A stretch of DNA of 64,000 nt from Xenopus tropicalis (GCF_000004195.4 NC_030683.2:67010764-67074763); one strand, 5' to 3'; counted from the stretch's first letter, positions 33,789-43,508 are shown. Program-made: numbers and translations. Notes: generated by a model from the letters alone, not told the origin.

Positions 33789-33840
33789 ATGGGCCATCGG
33801 ATCAACAACCACATCAGTGAGCCAATGTGGTCCCCCAGCA
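33789..33840 (+). mobile_element. Fragment of a GGCCATAC-type MITE
   Basis: 'GGGCCATCGGATCAACAACC' followed by 'ACATCAGTGAGCCAATGTGG' is the stem-like interior I associate with TTAA MITEs ending in GGCCATACAC (compare 50699 and 56752). About 50 bases only. Confidence 0.45.
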
Positions 33841-33844
33841 GCTT

Positions 33845-34375
33845 AATACTGATAAAAGCATTGATAAAAGCACAAATAATACAAAACTTCACCTTCTCCA
33901 GGCTCATGATATGCCTGAGAAAATTTGGACTGTCTTTAAAAACCTTACTGGCACATGGCAAATCAGTGCAGGTTGTCTTCTGTTTCAAAAAAGTTAATCA
34001 TTCAGTAATAAAAATGAATATACATTTGTGGCCACTACCCAGCCCAACATCAAACAATTAAAAGTAGATTGACAACACCAAAATTACTACTAAGGTTCTG
34101 CTGCAAATCTCATTGGAGAATCTACATTTGAACTACTGAAACCACAGCAACAGCTTTTACAAAGCATTATTAAAATATATGACAAATGTGGTAAAGTCAT
34201 CACCACATTAAAATTCAGAAATAGAAAAATAAAAACATGGTTTTATTTAACCAAGGGAAAACATCATTTACGTTTGAGTTTTGAAATGTCATCTTGCCTG
34301 GGTCTAACCATACTCATGAATGCAGTCTCAGCTAATTCATGCTCTGTTGCAGATAATTTAATCTTGCATTATGCT
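33845..34375. other. Unassigned sequence before the gypsy remnant
   Basis: Could hold unrecognisably decayed upstream parts of the gypsy element; no motif supports this directly. Confidence 0.35.
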
Positions 34376-34379
34376 CATT

Positions 34380-34546
34380 TGTTTTATGGAATAGTAAAAT
34401 GAAAAGACTGCAATGTCACATTAATCCTTCTGTAAAACTGATAACACAGCCACACAGGAGAATTCCTTTCCATTTATGGCAAAACATTAGCACAGAACTA
34501 GAAAACCTTGACTGCATTGCTGCATTTATATTGCAACCTACATTCT

Positions 34547-34606
<60 letters not shown>

Positions 34607-35260
34607 GGTGGTGGAGATACAAATATTTGTGAGTTTTAGTGTATCTTCTGCTGCTGAAGTATTTGGGAATGCAAATTTGGTCTAGACTTTCAGGTGTGAA
34701 AAGTTTCAGGGATGATGTCTTAATGACAATATATGGAGCAACCCAGACAGGAAACAACAAAAATCTCACTGCAGTTTTTAATAGACTCCATGATAAGGGT
34801 TAACCATTGAACCACAATAAATGTAAATTTAATAATACTCAACTTGAATTGTATTGTTTTATTTTCTCTGGAAAAGCTGTATCTGCAGACTTCAGGAAGG
34901 TTGTAGCTATTCATGAGGCAAGTGCTCCCAAAGATGCCAACGAAATAGGCCATTTCCTTGGCATGGCTAACTATTGCTCTTGTTTCAGACATCATTTTCT
35001 ATTCTTGCTGTTCCACTGAAAGAGGTTACAAAGAAAGCTGAACCATGGCAATGGGGAGAAACCAAGGAAAGCTCCTTCCAGACACTGAAACAAAGCCTAA
35101 TAAGTGAGCCGATTGTCATATTTCAAACTGAACTGATAGTAGATGTCAGTCCAGTTGGCCTTCCTGCCATACTAACACAAAAACATAAAGGTCAGCAATA
35201 TGTCATTAGTAATTGCAGCCATTCACTCATTGATGTAGAAAAGCAATGTTCTCAAATATG
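34380..35260 (+). pseudogene. Ty3/gypsy pol remnant (RT to RNase H start)
   Basis: Pieces in several frames follow the order of gypsy RT. 'ITQPHRRIPFHLWQNISTEL' (34440-34500) is the RT entry. The middle palm is missing and replaced by an (AC)n tract. Then come a degenerate catalytic box ('FRDDVLM', about 34703-34725) and 'NKNLTAVFNRLHDKGLT' (34755-34805), a two-codon break, 'KCKFNNTQLELYCFIFSGKA' (about 34819) and 'AKDANEIGHFLGMANYCSCF'-like thumb sequence, a frame change near 34990, 'PWQWGETKESSFQTLKQSL' (connection), and 'VDVSPVGLPAILTQ', where RNase H begins. Clearly non-functional: four or more frame changes and stops. No protease, integrase or LTR was identified with confidence. Confidence 0.8.
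34549..34604. repeat. (CA)n microsatellite
   Basis: About 28 uninterrupted AC units inside the gypsy RT remnant; likely variable between individuals. The Cys/Val and Thr/His frames across it are artefacts. Confidence 0.95.
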
Positions 35261-35265
35261 AAACT

Positions 35266-35450
35266 TGATGTTCCAAGTGCTTCCCAGATGGTAGGGTGCC
35301 ACAAGATGTTATCGTGGCACAAACTCTCAATGGGCAAACACACATTATAGATGTTCACTTTATAGAACATCACTTTGATGTTATACTGTAAGTGCTTTCC
35401 AGATGGTATTGGGGAGGGCACCACAAGGTATTATTATGGTGCCCCTCAGT
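35266..35450. repeat. Two diverged direct units near gypsy remnant
   Basis: Unit 1 (35266-35325) has 'GTGCTTCCCAGATGGTAGGG' and 'TGCCACAAGATGTTATCGTG'. Unit 2 (35374-35444) has 'GTGCTTTCCAGATGGTATTG' and 'GCACCACAAGGTATTATTAT'. They are about 110 bases apart. They may be LTR subrepeats of the adjacent element; not proven. Confidence 0.55.
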
Positions 35451-35638
35451 GAGGAAAATTCGGCTTTGGTTGAGGAAGATTGTGAACAATGGGACTACTT
35501 GTTTGGTGCTTAGTCCTGTCAGGTCATGTAGCGGATAGTATGAGTCCTGAAGAGAAACTTCATGGCCAGAGAGCAATTTGGTGTAGAGGTCTGGCTACAA
35601 AAGGCTGCAAGGCGAAGGTAGGGACTTAGATCGGAGAC

Positions 35639-36140
35639 CTACTTGCACTTTTTACCAGGCCCACAGGCAGGGTCAGACCCTCTTATGCGGCCTCTGCCAC
35701 GCCCCCTTGCCCTGGGCTCAGGACTTGGAGGTGGTCGTAGAGGTGCAAAAGAGGGCCCAGGCACTGACCCTTCAGCAGACCCGGCAGAGGCAGGCGCATG
35801 CAGTGCATGCCCCAGAACTGCCAGCAGAGCATTCCGGAACCACTCATTACTTGCTAGCCGCTTCTCGTGCTGAGCCACCTGGTCTTGGCGGTAGGTCTGT
35901 AGCTCAACCCTCAACACAGCCACTTCTTGCCTCAAGGTGACATGTTGGCTAAGCATACGAGCCAACAGCCGCCTTTGAGAAAGAAAGTGGCTGTGTTGCC
36001 TACCAAGAACAGACTGGAGACCGGCTAGCAAGATCCAGGACGCCAATCCAACCTCCGCCGAACCCTCCACAGATGGATTTTCCAGTCCTTGTCCTGGCCC
36101 TGGCCACTGCTCCCGGCAGCAGCAACATTTGCAGCAGCAT
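35639..36140 (-). CDS. Myb/SANT gene, candidate exon 4 (last)
   Basis: Minus-strand terminal exon. The acceptor at 36141-36142 is strong (TTTGTTTATTCTCTTATCCTAG). One base completes a split codon, then 166 codons run to TAG at 35639-35641. It starts with an odd Cys run (CCCKCCCCRE) that comes from a TGC repeat, then a helical region likely to form a coiled coil ('LSQRRLLARMLSQHVTLRQE' followed by 'VAVLRVELQTYRQDQVAQHE'), then a Pro/Ser linker and a basic Arg/Gly tail ending KKCK. This layout (N-terminal Myb/SANT, C-terminal coiled coil) is shared by Myb/SANT proteins such as the NAIF1 and MYPOP groups. GC content stands out from the AT-rich surroundings. The ORF alone is solid; membership of the gene rests on phase and style. 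Confidence 0.65.
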
Positions 36141-36620
36141 CTAGGATAAGAGAATAAACAAATAAGTTAATAATGTATTTGAATTTAAAAAAACAGTTTA
36201 TTCAGAGAAGAGCATTTTCAATAACATGGTGCAGATTGATAAAAACGTGAGTTTAGAACTTAATACAGAAAAAAAAAACACCCACATTCCGTTCATTCCA
36301 AACAGATTTAAAAAAAATGTATTTATCAATAACTCACCCTTTAAGAAATATGCTAGAAAAATACCATAGGAATGAAGTTTTATGGTATGAAGTTGTAGCC
36401 TCACATTTTGAAACATCTGCCCCTAAAAGGGGTCCAATTATGTCAATTCATGATTAAAAAGTCACCTATATTGTTGAAATATATGTGAATCCAAACCAAC
36501 TGCTACTGCAATAACCGCAATAAATGGAAAGCATTATCCTTGACATCTACTATGTCATCTGAACACCCACAGCTCGACCCGCCCCCATACTGAGTTAGAG
36601 AAGTCAGACTGGCATGTCTG

Positions 36621-36874
36621 TAAAAGGGGTGGCTCACCTTTAAGTTAAATTTTAGCATGTTACAGAATGGCCAATTATAAACAATATTTCAATTGGTCTT
36701 ATTTATTTGTTAGACTTTAATTATTTTCCTTCTTTTACAAACTCTTTACCGTTTTTAAAAGGGGGTCACAAAATGTTGTATTTTTAAAAGGTAATGATTT
36801 TCACAGTGCTGATTTTCTCTACATACTATAAACAGAAACATAAGAGGTTATTTCAGAGGACAGTTCCCCTTTAA
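36621..36874 (+). mobile_element. T2/Kolobok-like MITE in intron 3
   Basis: 'AAAAGGGGTGGCTCACCTTT', 'AAGTTAAATTTTAGCATGTT', 'ACAGAATGGCCAATTATAAA' and right end 'CAGTTCCCCTTTAA' match the T2-like pattern. The right TTAA is 36871-36874. Confidence 0.75.
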
Positions 36875-37328
36875 AGGGCACCTGTCACCCTAAAATATCC
36901 CCCCCCCCCACCAGAGGTGCAGATTAATAGAGCCACACTCCAGTTAGAGGAAAAGAAAGCACTAGGCCAGCTGCACAATCTGCCTTCACAAGCATGCGTG
37001 TAATGAGTGAGTTTTACGGCACAACTGGCTAATTATTATGCGTGTGTGCCACAATTGGCTGCTCATTATGAACATGTGTGCGAGACATTGGAGGCTGATT
37101 TACATTCACCACTCTTACGTCAGGTGCATAGTAAGTGAGTGAGGCGTTAGCTTACTATGCACATGTGCAGCCAGCAACATGGCCACCTGCAGCAGGAGGG
37201 TATCTCAGTGTTTGCGGGGGATTTTTGGGTTCAAAATATTTTTTGGACACAACCACAGTGTGGGCTCTATAAGCTCTATTGGCCCACACCTCTGGTGGGG
37301 GAAACAATATAGGGGGTGATAGATGCCT
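36875..37328 (+). mobile_element. Second TTAA element (GGGCACCTGTCACCC), abutting
   Basis: Starts AGGGCACCTGTCACCCTAAA and ends in 'CACCTCTGGTGGGGG' ... 'GGGGGTGATAGATGCCT', imperfect inverted repeats: CCCCACCAGAGGTG (near 36907) is the complement of CACCTCTGGTGGGG (37287). Flanked by TTAA at 36871-36874 and 37329-37332. It shares its left TTAA with the previous MITE. Confidence 0.75.
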
Positions 37329-37405
37329 TTAATATATAAGAATCACAAACTGAGGGCAACACAAACCAAGGCCCTGACCTTGTCAGAACCATAACACCCC
37401 ATAAC

Positions 37406-38730
37406 TAGAGATGTAGTGAACCTCACAAAAAAAGTTTGCGAACCCGTTCACGAACTTCCGCCAAAAAGTGCGAACTTTGAGAACCCCAAAGACTTCAATG
37501 AGAAGGCGAACTTTAAAAACTAGAAAAGCCATTTCTGACCAGAAAACTGATTTTAAAGTTTTTTAAAGGGTGCCACGACCTGGACAGTGGCATGCAGGAG
37601 GGGGATCAAGGGCAAAAATTTCTCTGAAAAATACATTGTTGACACAGCATTGCGTTTTGTGCTGTAAAGGGCAGAAATCACACTACATTTCTAAACTTGT
37701 GTAATAAACTGCTTTAAAACGTCCGGCGTCTACATGCCAATCAAGTCGTGTAAAGGTTACAGCCGGTTCACACGCAAAGACAAAGCGCCGCAGTAGTGGA
37801 TATGGAATATATTATTGCTGGTGGAAAAACATCGCTCAGGTGATTTTATTGCGATGCAATGTCACTACTATGTGTAACGTGTTTGGTGCACTACTATGAA
37901 TAACAGCAAACAGCACTGGACACATTAAAGAACAGTAAGTTAAATAAAAAAAATTAAAAAAAATTAATAATAAAAAAAAAGTGATCTCTGGATGGTGCTG
38001 GGGGTGAACTACTAGGAGCAGCACACCAGTCCCCCACAGCTAGACTAATAGCACTGGGCTCTATAAATTACAGTAGCAAAGTAAAAAAACACAAATAAAA
38101 AAAAATTATGTGAATGTGTGGTTGGTGCTTAGTGCACTACTATGAGCAGCACATCTGTCTCCAACACACACAGACGGAGCTGCAGTACACAATGAAAAGA
38201 AGAGTAACAGTAATCAGAAAATAAAAGCAGTCCTTACAAGGACTATTGGGTTACAGCAGATGAGATCAGCAGGACAGCTGCCCACAGCAGCTACATACAG
38301 AGCAGTAGAAAGTAGATTACTAGTCAGCAAAGCTACCTAAACTGTCCCTCAAACCCCTGCACAGCTCTCTCCCTATGTGCTAATACAGAGCAGTAGAAAG
38401 TAGATTACTAGTCAGCAAAGCTACCTAAACTGTCCCTCAAACCCCTGCACAGCTCTCTCCCTATGCTAACTCATCAAGCACACACAGGCAGAATGTAAAA
38501 TGGCTGCTGGGCTTCGGTTTATATATGGAAGGGAGTGGTCCGGGGGTGGTCCAGGAGGGAGAGCTGCCTGATTGGCTGCCATGTATCTGCTGGCTCTGGG
38601 GTGAGAGGTCAAAATTTGGCTCCAGCTAAGGCGAACCCAAAATTGCGAACATCGCTAAAAGTTTGCGAATTTGCGAACACCCGATTTTCATGCGAATTAG
38701 TTCTCCGGCGAACAGTTCGCTACATCTCTA
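37406..38730. mobile_element. hAT-type non-autonomous element, 1,325 bp, in intron 3
   Basis: Ends TAGAGATGTAGTGAACCTCA / ...AACAGTTCGCTACATCTCTA, with an exact 8-bp target duplication CCCATAAC at 37398-37405 and 38731-38738, the hAT signature. Subterminal 'GCGAAC' blocks lie at both ends. Internal direct duplication of 88 bp (38296-38383 and 38384-38471). No transposase. Small frames inside are not genes. Confidence 0.85.
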
Positions 38731-38871
38731 CCCATAACCACCTCTGCTATTGCAACTCCTTACTTAATCAGCTATGTCTATGAAGCCCTCACAGCTGCCA
38801 CTGCTAGCCCTGGCACTAACCACTCAGCTTTTCTTAATATTTTATTGACCTGCAAGTGCAAGAGAGGTTAC

Positions 38872-38935
38872 TTATGCCTGGGGGGTGATACAGGTGACGG
38901 TGACAAGGACTGGGGTGAAGGTCCAGCTTGGTGTT
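38872..38935 (-). CDS. Myb/SANT gene, candidate exon 3
   Basis: 64-nt exon too short for ORF finding. Acceptor TTTATATATTTTCAG at 38936-38937, donor AA|GTAACC at 38870-38871. Read in the phase left by exon 2 it encodes a Pro/Ser linker ('HQAGPSPQSLSPSPVSPPRH') without stop, and leaves in exactly the phase exon 4 needs. The intron to exon 2 is only 94 bp. Linker composition fits the spacer between SANT and coiled-coil regions. Supported by phase logic and splice signals only, not by homology. Confidence 0.55.
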
Positions 38936-39029
38936 CTGAAAATATATAAATAGTGCATAGACATAAGAATACATTGCAGAAAATGCTAAATTGGCAGTTT
39001 TGTTAAACAACTAGGTAAATAATATTTAC

Positions 39030-39158
39030 CTGGAGACTGAACGGGGTCCGGTTGATCTGCTCCACCGGCATCCTGGGGCTGCTCCTCTGCCTCTGGCGGC
39101 ATCTGCTGCCGGGTCGCTCGCCTCTCCTGCACTGTGGGCCTTTGGCGCTGCGCTTGAG
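39030..39158 (-). CDS. Myb/SANT gene, candidate exon 2
   Basis: 129-nt exon (43 codons) with a consensus donor CCAG|GTAAAT at 39028-39029 and an acceptor after a T-rich tract (TTCTGTGAACTTGTAG). It is open in all three frames; the chosen frame gives a Gln/Glu/Pro-rich stretch ('PPEAEEQPQDAGGADQPDPV') and matches phase 1 in and out. Low-complexity acidic linkers are usual between the domains of such proteins. The neighbouring introns contain no competing exon that I can see. Confidence 0.6.
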
Positions 39159-40153
39159 CTACAAGTTCACAGAAGGCAAAAAAAAATGCTCGACAAGTTT
39201 TGAAGCCAAAGTACAAAGCCACACAAACATTCTGGATTTAGCAGAGATTCAAAAACAAGACAAAAACCATTAAAAAGCTACAGATAAATCACTTGCCACC
39301 ATTAAAATGAGGCCTAACAGCTGCAGTTCATGGAATCTATTTGAGGGGCATGTGGGGAAACTGGGGTACTATTAACACTTTCATGTGGAACCCAAGCTGC
39401 AAATGAACAAATATTTGGTAAACATGAAATAAAAGGTTTCTTGAAAAAATCCTCATTCAGGTATACTAGGGTCCGGTTTGGCAGATTTTTTTTTGGCAAA
39501 ACCAGTCAGTTCTAAAACCAGGCAAAAACTAGGCTAAAGCCACTTTGAAAGTAGCCCAAAAATAGCCCAATATGCACAATGAAAAAAAAAATGATATATA
39601 TGGGAAAACATTTAAAGCCTATAATCACTACCCATGCCCTTTGCCCCCTCTCCAGTTACTGGGATGGCTGATAATTCCCTGCCCTCTGTGCCCATTCCAG
39701 CTGGGAAGTCACTACAGAAATATATTCAGAATGTTGCATTAACCCCAGACATGATATATATATGGGTGCGTTGACTACAACTCTCAGCAGCCCCAAGATA
39801 TCCTGAGTTATAGCTTAAGGATCAACTGCAGAACTGCCCCCACATCCCAGTAGAAAGTAACAGTACAATCACATACCTTATAGAGCAGGGAGCAGGGTGT
39901 AGAAGAACAGACAGGTTGAGGCTGAAACATACAAACTACATTACCCAGCATGCAGTGTGACAGGCACACTAGGGGAAAAAATGTGACTAGTTTCCAAACT
40001 ACACACCCGCCAAAGCTCCAAAAAATAGCCCAAAACTGTACCTTAGAGGGCTTTAAATTAGTACACCAATTTGAAGGACAAACTGCCAACCCTGAACATA
40101 ATTATATTACAGCTCTGTATTACTGTTGCGCTCAAAGATTCTAGCAATGTTAA

Positions 40154-40431
40154 AGGGGTCAGTGACCCCCATTTAAAAGCTGCAGAGTTAGAAGGCGGCA
40201 AATTATTTTTTGTAGTTTTGGAAATATTTGCTTTCTTCTAATTCTGCAGCTGTGGTTCACCTTGAAGCTAATTTTTATTATGTTATAGAATGGCTAATTC
40301 TAAGCAACTTTGCAATTGGTTGTCATTATTTATTTGTTGTAGTTTTTGAATAATGACGACCAATTGAAAAGTTGCTTAGAATTAGACATTCTATAACATA
40401 ATAAAAATTAGCTTCAAGGTGAACCACCCCT
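40154..40431 (+). mobile_element. T2-like MITE with internal hairpin, intron 1
   Basis: Flanked by TTAA (40150-40153, 40432-40435). The right end is GGTGAACCACCCCT. A long stem lies inside: GAAGCTAATTTTTATTATGT (40264) against ACATAATAAAAATTAGCTTC (40397), arms of about 75 bases. The left end ('AGGGGTCAGTGACCCCC') is from the family's interior, so the copy is rearranged. Confidence 0.75.
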
Positions 40432-40525
40432 TTAAATAGTGGCCTTCAGCATGAAATAAGTCCTTTAAAATTAAAAATAAAAACTATCTCCTGTCCACAA
40501 ATTCGCCTGGCAGCCCTCCAGAGAC

Positions 40526-40919
40526 CTCTACACCAACTAATTGCAGAAGGCGGCTTGAATTGGATGCTGAGAGCAGGCCCTACACTCGCCTTCTGCGCCC
40601 TTGCTCTCTCAGCCGCGAACCTCTTCTTCACGCACCTCTTCAGGTCACTGAAGCACTTATACACCATGTGGGGATCAGGGTGTATACCGCCTACAGCGCT
40701 CACACAATCTGCTACCTGCTGCCACAGTTCTCTACTTCCGGCAGCAGTGAGCTGACAGGATCTGGCACCAAACAGATTGTCATATTGTGTCGCTACTTCC
40801 TTGACCATGGCCGAATTTTCCTCACTGGTGAATTGTGGGCCTACTCTGTGGCTGGGCCCAGCCTCCTCCTCTTCCTGCACCGCCTCCTCCTCCTGCACTG
40901 CCTTCTCCTTCTCCTGCAC
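40526..40919 (-). CDS. Myb/SANT gene, candidate exon 1 (DNA-binding domain)
   Basis: Minus-strand frame open from GTG at 40917-40919. An acidic Glu/Gln stretch is followed by a Myb/SANT-like domain at residues 29-104: 'FTSEENSAMVKEVATQYDNL', Trp66 in 'RELWQQVADCVSAVGG', and 'VYKCFSDLKRCVKKRFAAER' (Phe90 where Trp is common). This is the trihelix-like Myb_DNA-bind_5 pattern, as in NAIF1/MYPOP and in Harbinger-transposon accessory proteins. Likely nuclear DNA binding. No ATG precedes the domain in frame: TAG occurs just upstream, and the first in-frame ATG is Met38 (40806-40808), inside it. The donor may be at 40524-40525 (G|GTCTCT) or 40530-40531 (T|GTAGAG); both give phase 1. Joined to the other exons the protein would be about 360 residues. 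Gene or recent pseudogene cannot be decided. Confidence 0.65.
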
Positions 40920-41215
40920 TGCCCCCCCTCCCTCTGACTACCCCCCTCCCTGCAATAACCTAGGCCCCTTGGGCCTCCTCTCCCTCCCCCTCGCAAGGGT
41001 CTGGTGCCCTTTCCCTAACCTCCAATCTACTTTCCTCCCCCTGGGGTTCCCTAACTAATTCCTCCCGATTGGGCCCGCCCACACCCACCCACCCCAACCC
41101 TCCTCCTCCCAACTCACCCCCCCACCTACCCCACCAACTGCCTCCCCAGCAGCCCCCCACCAGTCCCCCCACTCCTCCTCCTCCCTACCCCTGCTGTAGG
41201 CCATAGCAGCAGTAC
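40920..41215 (-). promoter_or_regulatory. G-rich 5' region of the Myb/SANT gene
   Basis: On the minus strand this is a G-rich block (poly-GGGAGG and GGTGGG runs) directly upstream of the SANT exon. It is the most GC-rich patch nearby, as expected for a 5' UTR or promoter. A frame at 40960-41172 is Gly/Trp-rich low complexity and probably untranslated. Confidence 0.4.
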
Positions 41216-41303
41216 AGCAAAATCGATTATTATTATTATCAGCAGCAGCAGCACTTTGTCTCCTCTCCCTTTGCTTTCCAATAACGAAGTGAAGGAAAAA
41301 AAG

Positions 41304-41414
41304 GGCGCCAATGCATTTAAAATGGCCACTGGAGGACTTCCTGTTAACCCAAAAGAGAAATTGGCGCCAAATGCTTGTAAAATGGTCACTGGAGGACTTC
41401 CTGTTTCATTTTGA
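41304..41414 (-). promoter_or_regulatory. Duplicated E2F/ETS-like module, possible promoter
   Basis: Two direct copies 59 bp apart (41304 and 41363), each with GGCGCCAA, then 'TAAAATGG(C/T)CACTGGAGG', then ACTTCCTGTT. TTGGCGCCAA is an E2F-like palindrome and ACTTCCTG an ETS core; such pairs are common in TATA-less promoters. It lies about 400-500 bases upstream of the SANT exon. Function is inference from motif and place; the duplication itself is plain. Confidence 0.4.
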
Positions 41415-41429
41415 AAAAAAAACGCCATT

Positions 41430-41762
41430 CATAGAAATGAAAATGCAAATTTTTTGTGTTTTTCATGCAGCAGTGCGATATTTTCGTGGCGTTGTTGAAG
41501 TTTGCGGTACGAAAATATTGTTGACTTTCGGACGGCCAATACAAAATTATCGTGACTTTCGGAACGCTGTTTTCCTGCCGTGTACAATCGTTCGATACGA
41601 AGATTTTGTGACTTTCGGATCGCCAATACGATATTATCGTGACTAATACGATTTTTTCGGAAGAATTTTTGTGATATTTGCGATCATCAGAAATTATCGT
41701 ATCCAATCTGAATTTATCCCATTCGGGATTCGAATTCGTGTTTTGATAAATCTGCCCCTAAA
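41430..41762 (+). mobile_element. MITE family G (TAAATCTGCCCC end)
   Basis: Built of repeated 'TCGTGACTTTCGGA' and 'CGATATTATCGTGACT' blocks and ends 'TTTTGATAAATCTGCCCCTA'. Relatives at 46950 and 52145 share the 'TCGAATTCG/CGAATT' interior and the (A)TAAAT(C/G)TGCCCC end. The left end is not preserved. Confidence 0.6.
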
Positions 41763-41764
41763 TG

Positions 41765-42570
41765 TTCATCCAGTCTTTAATCCTCTCTGCGACAACAGGC
41801 ACTTACAAAATAGAAACCATTGTCAAGTCTTTTTAGTTACTATGGTCTTTTTACATTAATTGATGTAATTCAATTACATTAAGCAAGTGCCTGAATGTTA
41901 CCATCAGAATGGCGCTTCCTTAAAATATATCTATAAAATGTCAATGGAGTATGAGTTGAGGAAATATTTTTTTCCTTAAAAAAAAAGTTTTACTATCACC
42001 TAAATCTCTGTTTTGGTACAAAAAGATGACCTTGCTGTATGTGTTTTTGTGTTTACTGAAGTGAACCCTATATATGTAAAATGGACAAACTAGTCTATTA
42101 GTACTTTCTTGACATATGATCCCTGAAAGCAGCTTGAGTCTCTTCATGTAAAACAGTCATGGTGCTCTGCAGTGATTATTCTGGCTCTTTCTTTTAACCT
42201 GTCAGTCTTAATGGAAATTTGCAAGAAAGCCCATACATATCAATCAGAGAGATGTCCATCTTTGCTGCCTTAATGTTTGAGAACCTGTGCAAAAGTAGAG
42301 AAGCAAATTTGCTTTTGAAATACTGGCATGTAATTGTCCATACAAATTCAAAACTGCACACACACTGAAAGTGTTAAATGTTTTTAACAAGATTTGCAGA
42401 ATCATTCGTTTCTAAAATCAGAAAATTAAGAATATTCAACTCATCAATAGCAATGAAAATTTCTGTTTTCTTGTGTGTATCCAATAGGTCTCATTCTTAT
42501 GTATAATTCCAAGCAAATCTCAGTCAGCTTTCCTGCAGTCATTACAGGTCTGTGAATTAATTGGCTTTTG
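41765..42570. other. Spacer without a supported gene
   Basis: AT-rich; no element or coding frame recognised. Confidence 0.5.
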
Positions 42571-42599
42571 CTTAAAAAAGGGGGCAACCAGATACTATT

Positions 42600-43196
42600 T
42601 TAATACCAATTCCATTTAAAAAAAATCTTTAAAACTACTTATAGAATGCCCTATTTCAGGAAACTTTGCAATTGGTCTTCCTAATTTTTTCTTTATAGTT
42701 TTTGCATTATTTGCCTTCCTCTTCTACCTCTTTCCAGTTTTCACAAGGTGGTCACTGACCCACGACAAACAAAAAATGATTGCTCTGTAAAGCTACAATT
42801 TTTAGTTAGCCAAAATATAATCTGAAAAGGCTGCATGCAGATGTCTAACATAATAGATAGAACACTACTTCCTCCTTTACAGCTCTATAAGCTGTTAGCA
42901 GTCAGTAACCAATCAGTGACTTGAGGGGGGGGGATGGGACATAACTGTTCAGGTGTTTGCATTTAAATCTGACCTGCGTGTTCACAAACTAACTGAACAG
43001 TTATGTCCCATGTGCTGCCCCTCTAAAGTCACTGACTAACTAAGAGGTGAAGCAGGAAGTAGTGTTCTGGCTATTATGTTAGACATCTGCTCACTCCAGC
43101 CTTTATAGATTACATTTTTGCCTAAATAACTATATTAGAAATATTTTTTATTTTTTACCCAGTTTAAATTTTACACTGAACTTTTCCTTTAGGCTT
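42600..43196 (+). mobile_element. T2-like MITE(s) with 115-bp hairpin
   Basis: The left piece 42640-42815 ('GCAATTGGTCTTCCTAATTT', 'GGTGGTCACTGACCCACGAC') is T2-type. 42827-42940 and 42993-43107 are inverted arms: AGATGTCTAACATAATAG at 42839 against CTATTATGTTAGACATCT at 43072; ATGGGACATAACTGTTCAG at 42933 against CTGAACAGTTATGTCCCAT at 42993. The right end 'TTTACACTGAACTTTTCCTTTAGG' lacks an intact TTAA. Probably one T2 variant inserted into, or fused with, another. Confidence 0.65.
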
Positions 43197-43199
43197 GCT

Positions 43200-43500
43200 T
43201 AGGCATCAATTGATTTTTTTTTCTTCATGCAGAATTTATTCCCAACATCAGATTTTATAAGAATAAAATATCGAAAATTAAAAAATTGTTTATTGGAAAA
43301 AAACAATGGAAAAAACATCCTATGACATCAATATTGAACACAAACATTGACTAAAAATAAATCTACCTCTAAGTAAATATCACTTATAAGTGCTCATAGA
43401 GCATTTTCATTAGCTGATGTTACTGACTTTTCAGCATTATACAAGTACCTAGATAAAAACTGTGGTTCACAATTACATAAATTCTGTCATGGAAAGCAAC
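43200..43500. other. AT-rich spacer
   Basis: Nothing recognised. Confidence 0.5.
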
Positions 43501-43508
43501 ACTATAGA

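Noticed and set aside
34399..34769. Frames with runs of Thr-His or Cys-Val
   Set aside because: Products of the CA microsatellite; only the short RT-like segment before it is meaningful.
35643..35940. Plus-strand frames opposite SANT exon 4
   Set aside because: Antisense shadows of the GC-rich coiled-coil exon.
38735..38790. Short 'HLCYCNSLLNQL' stretch resembling a LINE RT motif
   Set aside because: Only a dozen residues; no flanking RT sequence.
40446..40525. Continuation of the SANT frame to a stop at 40446
   Set aside because: Becomes hydrophobic AT-rich sequence after 40526; better explained as read-through into intron 1.
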